From contig JABMIG010000017.1 in the NCBI GenBank assembly GCA_013187285.1, forward strand, positions 195,848-259,847: 64,000 nt of DNA, given 5' to 3'. Under the pieces are notes generated by a model that was not told where the DNA came from, did not search any database, and was given only the letters and a program-made list of their open reading frames with translations. This DNA comes from Cyclotella cryptica (lineage: Eukaryota; Bacillariophyta; Thalassiosirophyceae; Thalassiosirales; Thalassiosiraceae). Positions 32,246 through 42,800 of the stretch are shown in pieces. Position 1 is the first letter of the stretch. Each line of letters starts with the position of its first letter. The position numbers were made by a program, and so were the translations under genes.

Positions 32246-33535
32246 TCAGTGTACCGCTTCTGCCATCCTTTTGATCGCCTCTGCGCTCTGGCCTAAGGAC
32301 ATTGTTTGTCCAGGGTGAGTGCGGGTCGATGCGGTGTCCTTACGTCCTAGCGTGGCGCTCAGCCGGTGATAGGCCCAGTAGGCAAACCTCTCATCATCTG
32401 AATGCACCGCGTTCACCTTGAGTTGGACAGCCGGCGTGCACCGAGTCGGTGTCATCGTCTGGCCCGCTGCCAAGCACCATTCTCGAATGACATCGGAGTT
32501 ATCCAGTGTGACTCCCGCCGCGTCGTCTGCGATCAGTCGTTCGACCTCTCCATGTAGCTCCCAGGGTGTACACTTCCCGCTAATCACGAACTTTCCTAAC
32601 ACGCTTGGGAGGTAAAGGAGCCGTGGAAGATGTACGCTCTGTCGTAGTGCATCATCCCCTGGTACCCAGCAAGTCTTCGTGTTCTCGGCTCCCTCATAGA
32701 AACCCTTTGCCTTTTCTTTTTCCAAACATACCGTGACTTCACCCCACCGCCATGCAGTTTGAACCGGAAGGATCACCGGGTAGGGTTCCCGGTATTGCGT
32801 GCGGTCCCCAACAAAGCCAAACGTTTTGTTGTTGACATCTACTCCTGCCTCAATGTCAAAAAATCGTGCTATCGAGTGCATAACTTGCAAGAACGGCGAC
32901 TCCTCCGTCATGTATACAAAGACGTGCAGCTGTGGCCCGCCCGCCAGTACTTCATCGCGAAAACGATCTGATACCGACGTTGTTGGCCCGGCTCGCTGTT
33001 GCCAGGCTAACTCCTTAACCGTTTGGGCCGGCGAGATCTGCCTGCTGCTTAACTGTCGTAGCGCAGACGCGATTCCCGTCATCGCGCTTGTTTCCTGTGC
33101 CCTTTCAACAGATGATTCCCCTTGCCACGGTGTACCCGGCGTCCTCGGCGAGCCGAGGTGTGGTCTCTCCGTGGCCCCTATGGCTACGTCTTCATCTCGA
33201 AGCCATTCTGCTCGTGCGATGCCAAGCCCCGTTGGCGTTGCTGGTTCTTCCACCGTTTCGCCCGTCGCCGCACCTGCTTGGGCTTGGGTGACAGCGTGGA
33301 AAGTGAGTTCGGACGCCGCCGTCCAAAGTTGTTCCTCTTGAGGGTCTTCGTGCGGCATCGCCGCCGTCGCATCCTGCAACGGCGTGGTCGTGCCTGTTGT
33401 TCCGCCCGCCGCTGCCACCGCGCTCATGAAGAAATCTCCAAATCCGCTCATGTTCCTATATCGCGCTTGTGTTGTTGAGGCTTTCCTCGGTGACTTGTTT
33501 GTCGGCACGTCGATGCGCTGACAAAAACTACTCAA
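32246..33535 (-). CDS. 5'-proximal ORF of the YR element, 429 aa, unknown
   Basis: Begins in the 5' terminal repeat and ends 18 bp before the gag-like ORF. The first 130 residues are low-complexity (Ala, Thr, Glu, Gly). The middle (DRFRDEVLAGGPQLHVFVYM, then FDIEAGVDVNNKTFGFVGDR) looks folded, but no domain is recognised. It could be an N-terminal part of the structural protein. Confidence 0.5.
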   Translation of the reverse strand: MSSFCQRIDVPTNKSPRKASTTQARYRNMSGFGDFFMSAVAAAGGTTGTTTPLQDATAAMPHEDPQEEQLWTAASELTFHAVTQAQAGAATGETVEEPATPTGLGIARAEWLRDEDVAIGATERPHLGSPRTPGTPWQGESSVERAQETSAMTGIASALRQLSSRQISPAQTVKELAWQQRAGPTTSVSDRFRDEVLAGGPQLHVFVYMTEESPFLQVMHSIARFFDIEAGVDVNNKTFGFVGDRTQYREPYPVILPVQTAWRWGEVTVCLEKEKAKGFYEGAENTKTCWVPGDDALRQSVHLPRLLYLPSVLGKFVISGKCTPWELHGEVERLIADDAAGVTLDNSDVIREWCLAAGQTMTPTRCTPAVQLKVNAVHSDDERFAYWAYHRLSATLGRKDTASTRTHPGQTMSLGQSAEAIKRMAEAVH

Positions 33536-33681
33536 CTACTTGCAGCAACCCTGCTGCTGCACCATCGTCGTTGCCGGCGCCCCGAAGAAAGAATGAGGAG
33601 GTGGCGAGAGGCTGCTGATGGCAGCACTCTGCGCCAGCCATTCATTCGTTCTTCGCATGCTTCGTCTGGCCATCACCTCAA
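33526..33681 (-). repeat. Terminal direct repeat of the YR element (5' side)
   Basis: 156 bp, nearly identical to 26449-26604. The first in-frame Met of the 5' ORF lies inside it. Confidence 0.9.
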
Positions 33682-33968
33682 TGAAATCGTTCAACAGCTT
33701 CACAAACCTATGTTGCAAAAATACTACGTTAAATATTGAAGTATATTATTTTACATGAAAAGGAATTAATATTAAATCTCATAGCAAACAAAATCCATTC
33801 ACTGGTCAGTCGGTTGCGTGAATGAGACATCACATCTAAACTGAGAAAGATAAAAAATGGCAAGGAATTCCCACGAGGAATTTACAACATCTGTTGCAAA
33901 CTTCCGATAATACGCGTGTATCATGTCTTTTGGTATAAGTTCTGACCCTAATGACCTGCATGTACATG

Positions 33969-35235
33969 GGAATGACTACGAAAAAAATAATTCTCATCTT
34001 GTGGAATTTTCAGAATAATATGATAATTATTTATCAAGAATGGAGTAGGTACTATACCCAATTGTATCCTAAATGTGCTTACTAATAATCTCAATGTACA
34101 AGTATCTAGAAAAGGTTAAGCCTCATACAAACGACTCTAGATGTACTCAGGAGGGTGTATGTCTTTCCGGGTGAAGCGAAGCAGTGTAAATAGATACATA
34201 CCTACGTACCTCACAAAGGTATTGAAATATCATACCACATCATCGCACATGCATGTACAATGGAATGGGTTGCAAAAGGACACTGGCGCAGAAATCCGAG
34301 TAATTAATTTCACCCATCGACAGCCCTACAAGTATAGTATTGTACGTAAAGTCTAAAATGATTGGAAAGAACTCATTCGTGTGTTCTTCATTTCTGTACG
34401 TACAGTACCTACTATACCATATATAAAAGATACGTACCACATTTCTTTCCCGTAGTTCCAATACCAATTCCTATGACAATTTCACGTTGGCGATCTGTGC
34501 GCAGGACTCGTTTATAAATTACCTTTGACTCTACAGGGAAAAGCCAATCTCCTAAAAGAAAACTAATCTCCCAAAAGAAAACCAGATACCTTATCATTTG
34601 AACGGAGGAATAGTACGAAACATTGTAAAAGCCAAAAGAAAACCAATTATCCAAAAGAAAACCAATCCCCAATTAATTTGCCGACGCCAATAGGTAGATC
34701 CATTATTTAAGCCTTTGAGCGAGTTGGAGACTTTCTTGAGAAGAAATTATCAAGATTAGATCGATTCTTTTCTGAGAATAGATCTAAACAAATTATAGTC
34801 TAGGACCTGAAAACATTGTTTAGGAATAATCAAAGATCCTAGGTATTCTAAGTATGAAGTAGATTTTATAAGCTAGATCATAATTTCTTCTCTAGCCATT
34901 TCTCTTTTCTAAATCGTCCAGTCTAGATTGAACATATTTTGAGAATCTATTTCAGCATTCTAACGTAATCTGTTTTGATTCTAATATTCTAGGTTCAATT
35001 TTTGTTTTTGTTTTCTACATTAGCTCTAGATGGTATCCATTCTTGTTTGTGCATCGCCGATCAGTCGTGCATAATAAATATATTATTAACTTGTATGTTA
35101 CGTACGGTATGATACCTTACCATAGGAATAGTATGGTACAATTCCTACTCATGAGTTCTTGCTTTTAGGCAAGAGGGAACATAGATAGTTTTTGGAGAAT
35201 AATCAATTTTCCCCGTGTTCCCTGAACCCCAACTA
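33969..35235 (+). repeat. Left arm of the compound structure
   Basis: Matches the reverse complement of 37628-39513. Clear shared blocks are ATCAAGAATGGAGTAGGT (about 34037), the AAAAGAAAACCAAT repeats (34550-34680), CTTGAGAAGAAATTATCAAG (about 34735) and GTTCCCTGAACCCC near 35219-35232. No gene is supported. Confidence 0.75.
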
Positions 35236-35516
35236 GATCCCTTGAGATTTTTTCACTTTTTTTCGAAAATTTTGCGACAAAAGCTATATATAATTATATG
35301 CTAATTTATATGAACTGTAGAAATGTTTTTGAAGCAGGATGGTGCGCCTGTCAATCATTCGTTTCTTACAATGTTCAACTGAGCTTATTTAATTTATTTA
35401 CGAATGTCGACAGCTTCTCGAGGAATTTGAGGAAGCTCGACAACTTTCTCAAAATCAGTCGTGCGTCAGTGTCACATCTGTCAAAAAAATAACTTTGTCA
35501 TTTTAAAGGTTGACTT

Positions 35517-36368
35517 TTGTTATTCTGTCAAACTGTTATTAACCCTCTTAGTGAGAAATGCCCTAAACAGGCTTTACTATGGACCAAAAAACTCCTAGTA
35601 CAGCCTATACTAAGCAATGTTTTCGTTCATAGTATGCCGTTTTTAGGCATTTTGGAGGATGCGAGCTCCGATTTCCACCTCACGCACTCTGTCATTTCAC
35701 ATTCACTGTTTCCACAGCATCCACCCCAATTATTCCTCGTCACCTTCATTCCACTTCCTGCTAATCGTTTTTTCCTTGATTTCATTATGCTTTGCCACCA
35801 CAATCCCTGCAAGGTGATCGTGTTTGGGACAATGTTTGAAGGGGAGTTGTCTGTCGTCAAGGAATCTCTTGACCCATCCAAGAAACGGAACCACCAGTAT
35901 CGGAGATTTATTGCTGCTGAACACGGAATTCTAGGACATCATGTTCGCATCCGCATTCCCGACTGCATCATTGCGTTCATTCGTAGTCTCATCCCCAGTC
36001 CAGATAACTGCTACACAGGCCATCATGACGTTGATGAGGATGGTGTTGAACATGACCCAAACAACAAATCTTTTGATAATGTATCTCCCGACTCCAACTC
36101 ACTTGGAACAATTGATTTTGCTCACGGGGAAGCCATAAAAATCACCATAACATTCGACAATAATAAGTTTGATCTTGCTCACATTCCCAATTTCATTTCA
36201 AAATTGCCAATGCGTGGATGGAACATTACTTTTTGTGGTGATTATTATACTGAGGCAAATCTACTCTGTGATTCTGAGGATATGTTTCGTTCAGCATTTG
36301 TACTTGTTCGCTGTGTGACAGAGAGTGATCAATACACCAGCGTGATTACTGCAAAGGTTGACAGCTGA
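35517..36368 (+). CDS. Unknown protein between the arms, up to 283 aa
   Basis: The frame is open for 283 codons. The first third is low in charge and rich in Pro, Leu and Phe, and the first codons overlap a direct repeat (35487-35550), so the true start may be Met at 35633 or 35787. From there the protein looks folded: CKVIVFGTMFEGELSVVKES, KKRNHQYRRFIAAEHG, then an acidic loop (HHDVDEDGVEHDPNN), then AIKITITFDNNKFDLAHIPN and MRGWNITFCGDYYTEANLLC. No family is recognised. Composition is closer to a real gene than the other ORFs in the region. The role is unknown; its place between inverted arms suggests cargo or an element protein. Confidence 0.5.
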   Translation: MLFCQTVINPLSEKCPKQALLWTKKLLVQPILSNVFVHSMPFLGILEDASSDFHLTHSVISHSLFPQHPPQLFLVTFIPLPANRFFLDFIMLCHHNPCKVIVFGTMFEGELSVVKESLDPSKKRNHQYRRFIAAEHGILGHHVRIRIPDCIIAFIRSLIPSPDNCYTGHHDVDEDGVEHDPNNKSFDNVSPDSNSLGTIDFAHGEAIKITITFDNNKFDLAHIPNFISKLPMRGWNITFCGDYYTEANLLCDSEDMFRSAFVLVRCVTESDQYTSVITAKVDS

Positions 36369-36493
36369 AGTTGTCTAATCAGAAAATATACTTCTAATCT
36401 GAAAATATAACGACTACCATGTATACCATTGTTACTATTGTAAAGGTTGATGGCTGAAGTGGATGAACATGAAAATATAATTACTATAATTCC

Positions 36494-36733
36494 TTATTCT
36501 TCTTGTTCATCTACTTCTTGAGCTTCCGCTGTTGACTTAGCTCCCTTCACTCTGGAAACTGCATTTAGTCCGTACTCATTTCTCAACCGAATGTAAAGAG
36601 GGTGCGACGTATTCACATTGTACGCATGTGGTAATTTTTTCCTTTCATTTCCATTGTCATCATCACTCTCGCCACTATGTTCAACGTCACTTTCCATGTC
36701 ATTTCTTGTGCATGACTGCGCCCGACCTAACAT
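36494..36733 (-). CDS. Unknown acidic protein fragment between the arms
   Basis: The 79-residue frame has an acidic stretch (SDVEHSGESDDDNGNERKK) followed by SHPLYIRLRNEYGLNAVSRV and an acidic end. Further protein-like sequence continues upstream on the same strand to about 36962 (a Pro- and Ser-rich part beginning MTFSDNESSLPSS), but the reading is broken. It converges on the 35517-36368 ORF. No domain is recognised; a remnant of an element protein is possible. Confidence 0.35.
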   Translation of the reverse strand: MLGRAQSCTRNDMESDVEHSGESDDDNGNERKKLPHAYNVNTSHPLYIRLRNEYGLNAVSRVKGAKSTAEAQEVDEQEE

Positions 36734-37627
36734 AGTCTTAGGACGGTGAAATTTGTCATCGTAGTTGTCGTGGGGAGTGGTGGCATCTCATTGTCTAGGT
36801 CAACACTCGGCTCAATTTCTTGATGGGGACACAGCATCTCTTCCTAAGGCAGATTGACACCTAAATCTGGTGCTGGAAGTGCGTTCTCAGGGGGATCTTT
36901 TGCCCTTGGCGGTGAGGAGATTGAGCTTGGTAGAGAAGATTCATTGTCGGAAAAGGTCATCGTGAAAAATGCTGCTTACCGAGTTTCCTTATAGGGTTGT
37001 GAGGGTGCATCTAGCGCGATTTTTCGCGAGGAATTCAATGGTGGCATCAGTTGTTGCTGAAAACGACCAGAACCTATAAGAGTTGAAAACGAGGGCTATA
37101 CTTTGGTCGTTTTGACACAAGTGACTGTACTTGGGTTAAATTGACCATAGTACCGGGAAGAGGGTTAATCGGTCAGAACCTTTCACAGATCAGTAATCAT
37201 TTAATTTATACGACAATATCAATGATTTCATCAATAACTTTGTCATTTTAAAGGTTGTCAGTTGTTAAACTGTCAAACTGTTATTAATCGGTCAGTACCT
37301 CTTACACGTTTGACTATCATTTTTGAAATTTCGACACACATCATGCCGGCCTGACTGGTCCATTATTTGCTCTCAACGACAAGGTCTCTTTGACAAGACT
37401 GGCTATCATAAGCCCTGGATTTCTACAATTAGCGGCGGGAAATTTTTCCGGTTCTTGTAAGTACGATTTTCAAATCTTTCCTACGTCTCAGTTTAGTTCT
37501 ACAAACTCTTTTACAAACTAATCAATAGTTTTGTAACTCCAATCCCTCACCTCCGTTCCACGTATCGTACTCTCAAGAGGAGAAGAACAACTTGGAATGA
37601 ACTGCTGTTTTTCGTGGAAAGTATCAT

Positions 37628-39513
37628 ACTCGGGGTTCAGGGAACACCAGGAAAATGGATTATTTTCTAAAAGATATCCCCTCGTGCATAAAAGCAAGAA
37701 GTAATGGTTAGGAATAGTACTATACTGTTAGTTTGGGAAGGTATTATAGCATACGTAGAATTCCAGTTAATAATATGGTACTATTTATCATGCGCGACTG
37801 ATTGGTGATGCACTTATGAGAATGGATACCATCTACATCTAATGTAGAAAACTAAATAAAAATCGAACGTAGAATATTAGAATCTAAACAGACTTCGTTT
37901 TAAATCTTAAATAGATTTTCAAAATCTGTTAGATCTAGAGTGGACGATTTCGAAAAACGAAATGACTAGTTAAGAAATAAAGATCTACCTTAGAAATCTA
38001 CTTCATACTTAGAAAATCTACGCTCTTAGATTATTCCTAAACTATGTTTTAAGGTCCTAGACTATGGTTGATTTAGATCTATTCTTAGAAAAGAATCCAT
38101 CTAATCTTGAGAAGTCCTTCTCAAGAAAGTCTCCAACTTGCCCAAAGGCTTAAATAATGTAAGTACCTATAGACGTTGGCAAATTGATTGGGGATTGGTT
38201 TTCTTTTGGAGAAATGGTTTTCTTTTGGCTTTTACACTTTTTGGCAGTGGTTATATGGAGCCCCCTGGGTTCGTCTGACGAAACCAAGTTAGTTAGGTGT
38301 TTCGTCTGACGAAACGTATCAAGGGTATGTTCAAATACAGACGTGAATATAAGATAAAAGGTATCCCATTTTGCTTCCAATCTGACCGGAGATCGTTTTA
38401 ACTAAACTTACGAAATAACATTTATTATCTATATATTTAAAAAACACTGAGCTTTCCAGGTGTGCTAAGGCTATGCGGTAAAGGTTGTCATTGTATCACC
38501 TCTGGGCAGGGGTTCAATTCCTTCTTTTGTCATTTTACAGATGCATGGTTTCGTCTTACGAAACCATGTATACTAGTGTAAGCATGCAAATTTTTCATTT
38601 CTCTAAGACTTTCGATTGCCTTACAAAGCCATGTTTACTAGTGTAAGCATGCAAATTTTTTATTTCTGTAAGACTTTTGATTTCGTCTTACGAAACCTCT
38701 AAGACTTTTTGGTGATTTCGTCTGACGAAATGTGTTTTCGATTTGAATTTGTTTTTAAATCTAGTGGATACCTTTTCTTGAAAATGGTGTCAGTTGGACA
38801 TCTAACTGACACCTAACTGACAAAAATGCTTCGTCTGACGAAGTGGTTTGTTTCGTCTGACAAACCCAGGGGGCTCCATATAACCGACCCCATTCCTTTG
38901 TTGAAATGAAAAGGTATCCGGTTTTCTTTTGGGTGATGAGTTTTCTTTTTGGAGATTAGCTTTTCCGTTCAATGTCAAAGGTTTCTTAAAAACCAGTCCT
39001 TTGCATGGATTGCCAATGTCGTCAAAAGGAATTAGTATATGAGAACAATGTGAGTCTAATGTGTTGCAAATCTATGGTACTGTAGGTACCATACTGTTAG
39101 TATAGTTATATGGAAGGCACAAATGAGTTCTTTCACATAACATTTAGTGTGTACATATCATACGTGTAGAGCTCTATCATAAATATAAGTTTTAAAGTGA
39201 TGAAATTAATTACTCCCATTTCTGTTCCAGTGTCCTTTCTCAACACCATTGCACATGCGTGAGGGATACGATAGTACCATACAATAAGTTATGAGGTAGG
39301 TAGGTTTCTGTTTTTTACACTGCTTCACCCCGCAAGACATATGCCCTCGTGAGATCATCAAGTAATACGTACTAGGCTTCTCGTTTTCTACATACGTACT
39401 TGTACATGGAGATATTGTGTATTAAAGTATTGTACTTTCGGGTATAGCACCTACTCCGTTCTTGATAATACTTATCGTCGAAACAATAATTGTAGTTCCC
39501 TTAACCCCCTCAT
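37628..39513 (-). repeat. Right arm of the compound structure, split by a MITE
   Basis: The inner end is GGGGTTCAGGGAACACC at 37636. The arm runs to about 39513, where TAGTTCCCTTAACCCC is an inverted variant of the inner end. The 637-bp insertion at 38249-38885 accounts for the length difference from the left arm. Confidence 0.75.
38249..38885. mobile_element. MITE with GGTTATATGGAGCC ends, 637 bp, nested in the right arm
   Basis: The ends are perfect inverted repeats of at least 23 bp: GGTTATATGGAGCCCCCTGG at the left and CCAGGGGGCTCCATATAACC at the right. The left arm of the compound structure lacks this sequence at the matching point. Inside, the near-palindrome TTTCGTCTGACGAAA or TTTCGTCTTACGAAA occurs about eight times, and a unit of about 75-80 bp containing AGTGTAAGCATGCAAATTTT is repeated twice (about 38575 and 38640). 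No target duplication longer than 2 bp is evident. A GGTTCAATTCC word at about 38510 resembles a tRNA B box. Confidence 0.82.
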
Positions 39514-39579
39514 CACTTTTTGAATTTCACGAAGGTCAATCAAGAAACGTATTTTGTACTGATGATTAGCTCTTGTACG

Positions 39580-39860
39580 TCTGATGAGAAAAGTACTTTT
39601 TCAAAGATTGGTACATTCACGTACTGAATTTTGAAAATGTACCGATTTCTAAAATTGCGATACATGTTAGTGGTACATTTTGAAATATTGAAACATTATA
39701 CTGTAGGAACTAATACAATTTGTATGAGAAATAAGAAATCGGTACATTTTCAAAGATTGGTACATTTTGGTACGGATCTTTGAAAATGTACCGATCTTGC
39801 AAAATGTACTTTTCGATGAATCAGTACATTTTGAAAGATTGGCACATTTTGGTACGAATC
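39580..39860. repeat. Palindromic repeat cluster (GGTACATTTTCAAAGAT words)
   Basis: The word GGTACATTTTSAAAGAT and its inverse ATCTTTGAAAATGTACC alternate at least six times with variable gaps. Neighbouring units can pair with each other. The cluster begins just outside the compound structure. Confidence 0.65.
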
Positions 39861-42800
39861 TGAGAAAGGGGCTTAATGGCTATGTCTTCCTGCGGTTGTC
39901 TATGATGTGTCAACAAAATACAAGCGATAAAGCTGGCAGGGATATGCAACGCCCCTGGGTCGGACTCGCATTCTTGTAGAACGTCTCAAAAATCCTTCTT
40001 AAGCAATCCTGCTAATTTTTGTATGAGTAATAGTATTAGGACTAACGTACATACTTTCCCTAAAGTCCTTACCCCAGCTTTTGGCTTTACATATCCACCC
40101 TTACAGCTCTGCCCAAAAGGGGAACCAGTCAATGGAACCAGTCAACCAATATACAGCAATAAATACTGTAATTGTCAGGAGTCAAGCAAAAAGCAAATGA
40201 CTGTAGATACCTTTAAATTTGTGAGTGACATATCTTTTCTGCATTTACAAACGTATTAGAATTACAATCACAAGACTCGCGGATTAGATTTGGCAGGAAA
40301 TCCTCTCCACCCACCCACTTGTTGGGCTTTTGGAATTGGGGACATATCTCTCTGCTGGCTGATTTGGAAGTCCAATTGGATTTCAAAACAGAAAATTTGA
40401 TTGGTTGACCAATTGGCGGTTATGAAGACAAAATTATCACCCCATCCGGTCAAGACACCCAGGCAGCAAAATTTCTGTTGTTTCCATCATGCATTACATA
40501 TGATGGAAAACATCAAGACCAACAAATTGTGAAAATAGACTTAGTTAACCTTTGATGCAGTGCAAAAAACTATTTGTTGTTGATTGAAGTAACTGAAACT
40601 GTGCGTAAACCTGTTGTAGTGCATGTATTTCTTCATACCTATGTTCATTCACAAGATAGATTGTGCAAAAAACCTACACCACCTGCAGAGCACTAGCAAT
40701 TGCTAAGTATGCTTGAACTTAATTTTTCAAGGACTCCCAGCAAGTTTTCATCATTGTGAAATTAGCTAGTGACCCAATACCTGCTGTCCCTCGGAGTAGC
40801 TCATAGCTCCCAAGCTCTCTGAAAGCATCTTTCATGGATCACTTTAAGGGAAATACAAGTTTGATTAAATAAAATTACGAAATGACATGCGTATATCACA
40901 GTGATTTCACCATACTAGTCATACTAGTCATTCAATTCAAATATCTCAACATTTTGACTAGACTTGAAAGAAATTGTTCTTTATTCTGATTTAACATTGC
41001 TAATTCAAATTGTAATAAGTTGGCCAATATCATTTCCTCAAATCCTCCACCTTTGTCATCTGTCCTGTTTCACTACTCTCTCCCACCACAATGGGGACTA
41101 GCAACAACCGTGTCTGCTATCAACAGCCTTGATAGCATTTCAGGAACCAAAACACAAATGATTTTCATAAGTTTTTCAGCACCGACAAAACAAATAATGT
41201 GGCAAACAGGAACAACTGAAAGGATCATCTCTTCATTTTCTGCTTCTGGTTGCTTTGTTTGGTTGAGAAGAGTCAAGAGGCAGCTCCAATCTGAGTTAAG
41301 GGATAGATTATGGCTAATTGCATGGATGACACGGAGATTTCATTTAAAAAGTTTAGCTGCAGCTGTCAAAACAACAGGATAAGAAGAACCAAATAAAAAA
41401 GTCACCTCCTCTTTGCAGCCGCTCCTAGCAACTGTTATTGACATAGGAAGTGGGAAGGAGGCAACTTCAACTTCAGTCAGTGGGCTGAAAGTCTGGCTGT
41501 TGAATTACTTTTACTTCAAGAAATTGGGAGAAGTTGAAATTGATTTTAAAAAGGAACCAAATGCTGGATGCAGTTGTTGACAAGGGGGGAGGTGGGAGGC
41601 AGCTCCAACTTAACTAATGAAGCTGAGTGGTGATGGATTCTCTGGAGGGTACATAGCATTTTTATTGAAATAACTTATACAGCAGATTACAATGGTTTGA
41701 GAGAGAAACTGATGAATAACTCATCTGCTCTTCTCTTCCACTACTGGCTGCTGCTGTTGGCATGGGGAGTTGGTGGGTGGGATGTTCAACTTCAGACTGT
41801 CCAAAGAGTTGTGGCGATTCCTTTCGATGCAAGTATTTAATAGGAGGAAATCTCATTGAGAAGCTGATCTAAACATTGGTAAAAATGGGAAGATCTAAAA
41901 CTCCCCTTGACATTGTAACAGCTGCTAGCTGCTGTCATTGATATAAAAGGAGAGGGTGTGGCTTATTAACATCAGCCTGTGGACCGAGTATGAAGAATTC
42001 TGTGGAGGAACGGCAAGTATTTAATTGGAAGAAATTTAATTGAGAAGCTTTTCAAAACATTGGTTCATCATGGGATGGAAACCGCATCTCACCTACCCTA
42101 ATAACCTGATGCTTGATGTTGTCGTTGGAGTGAAGGGGGGTGGGTTTGGATTTACATAGTAAGCCATGGGCTGAGGTGTGAAAACATTGGGAAATCCTGT
42201 AACTTATCTTTAGTTTGTAGCCACTGGTCACTGTATGTATTATCAGTGGCCCAATGGCGGTGGGTAGATTCAGTCTTCATGTGGGCAGATCCAATGAAAG
42301 GCAGTGAGCATGTACCTTCTGAATTGAAGTTTTTTTACAAATAACCTAATTGCTCACAGCCCTGGATTGCTTATATTTTGAAAGCAGCTGGGCAATTGTG
42401 TTCATGGATTTAGATTTGATCTGATGGCTGAGTTGGGCTCTGTTTTACACCTATGCTACCAACTCATTGTACAAATGGTTTGCCTTTTAAATGCCCTCCA
42501 CCTACTGAACTCTCACCCCAAAATAACCAACTATATCTCCTAGCGTGGATAACCATTTTTTGAGGTAGGCTAATGATACTTTCATTAACATGAATTTTAG
42601 GACAAACTGCCTGAGCATCAGTATAGTTAGCCATGGTCAAATGAAATGAAAGATCTTGTCTTTACCTTTTCAGCGGTACCCAGATGAGTGTCTAGCTCCT
42701 TTGGAAGCATAAGAATTAGCCATTTCAGTGCAAGCACTGCTGATGAAGTTGGGCACCATTTTCTCACTTCACCATTCAGTGGCATTGTGCTCAACCACAA

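Larger units (their letters stand above)
26449..33681 (-). mobile_element. Tyrosine-recombinase retrotransposon (DIRS/Ngaro-like), 7.2 kb
   Basis: In minus-strand order the element has two 5' ORFs of gag-like position, a reverse transcriptase/RNase H ORF, and a tyrosine recombinase instead of a DDE integrase. This order and the recombinase place it among the YR retrotransposons (DIRS/Ngaro/PAT order). A 156-bp direct repeat lies at each end (26449-26604 and 33526-33681) with about two differences by eye, so the insertion is young. The further internal copies that Ngaro- or DIRS-type ends usually have were not found. It looks nearly whole, with perhaps one break in the recombinase part. No target duplication is visible, as expected for this group. 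Confidence 0.85.
33969..39513. mobile_element. Compound structure: two inverted ~1.25-kb arms around 2.4 kb of DNA
   Basis: The left arm (about 33969-35235) and right arm (about 37628-39513) are inverted copies. The right arm is about 1.25 kb once the 637-bp MITE inside it is removed, which matches the left. The inner ends of both arms carry GGGGTTCAGGGAACAC; the outer right end carries GGGGTTAAGGGAACTAC (minus strand, near 39513), and the outer left end is more worn. Each arm thus looks like a separate element with its own inverted ends, and the pair brackets two ORFs. It could be a transposon with very long inverted ends, or two related MITEs that happen to flank other DNA. Arm identity looks like 70-80%. 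Confidence 0.65.

Noticed and set aside
31722-32318. 198-aa plus-strand ORF
   Set aside because: Antisense to the gag-like ORF of the YR element, with no recognisable motif.
38480-38540. tRNA gene or tRNA-derived SINE (GGTTCAATTCC resembles a B box)
   Set aside because: No cloverleaf could be formed, the A-box region fits poorly, and the T-stem pairs badly. It lies within a MITE.
41020-41382. 120-aa plus-strand ORF as a host gene
   Set aside because: No domain, no conserved-looking words and no promoter context; it lies in a long gene-poor repeat stretch.
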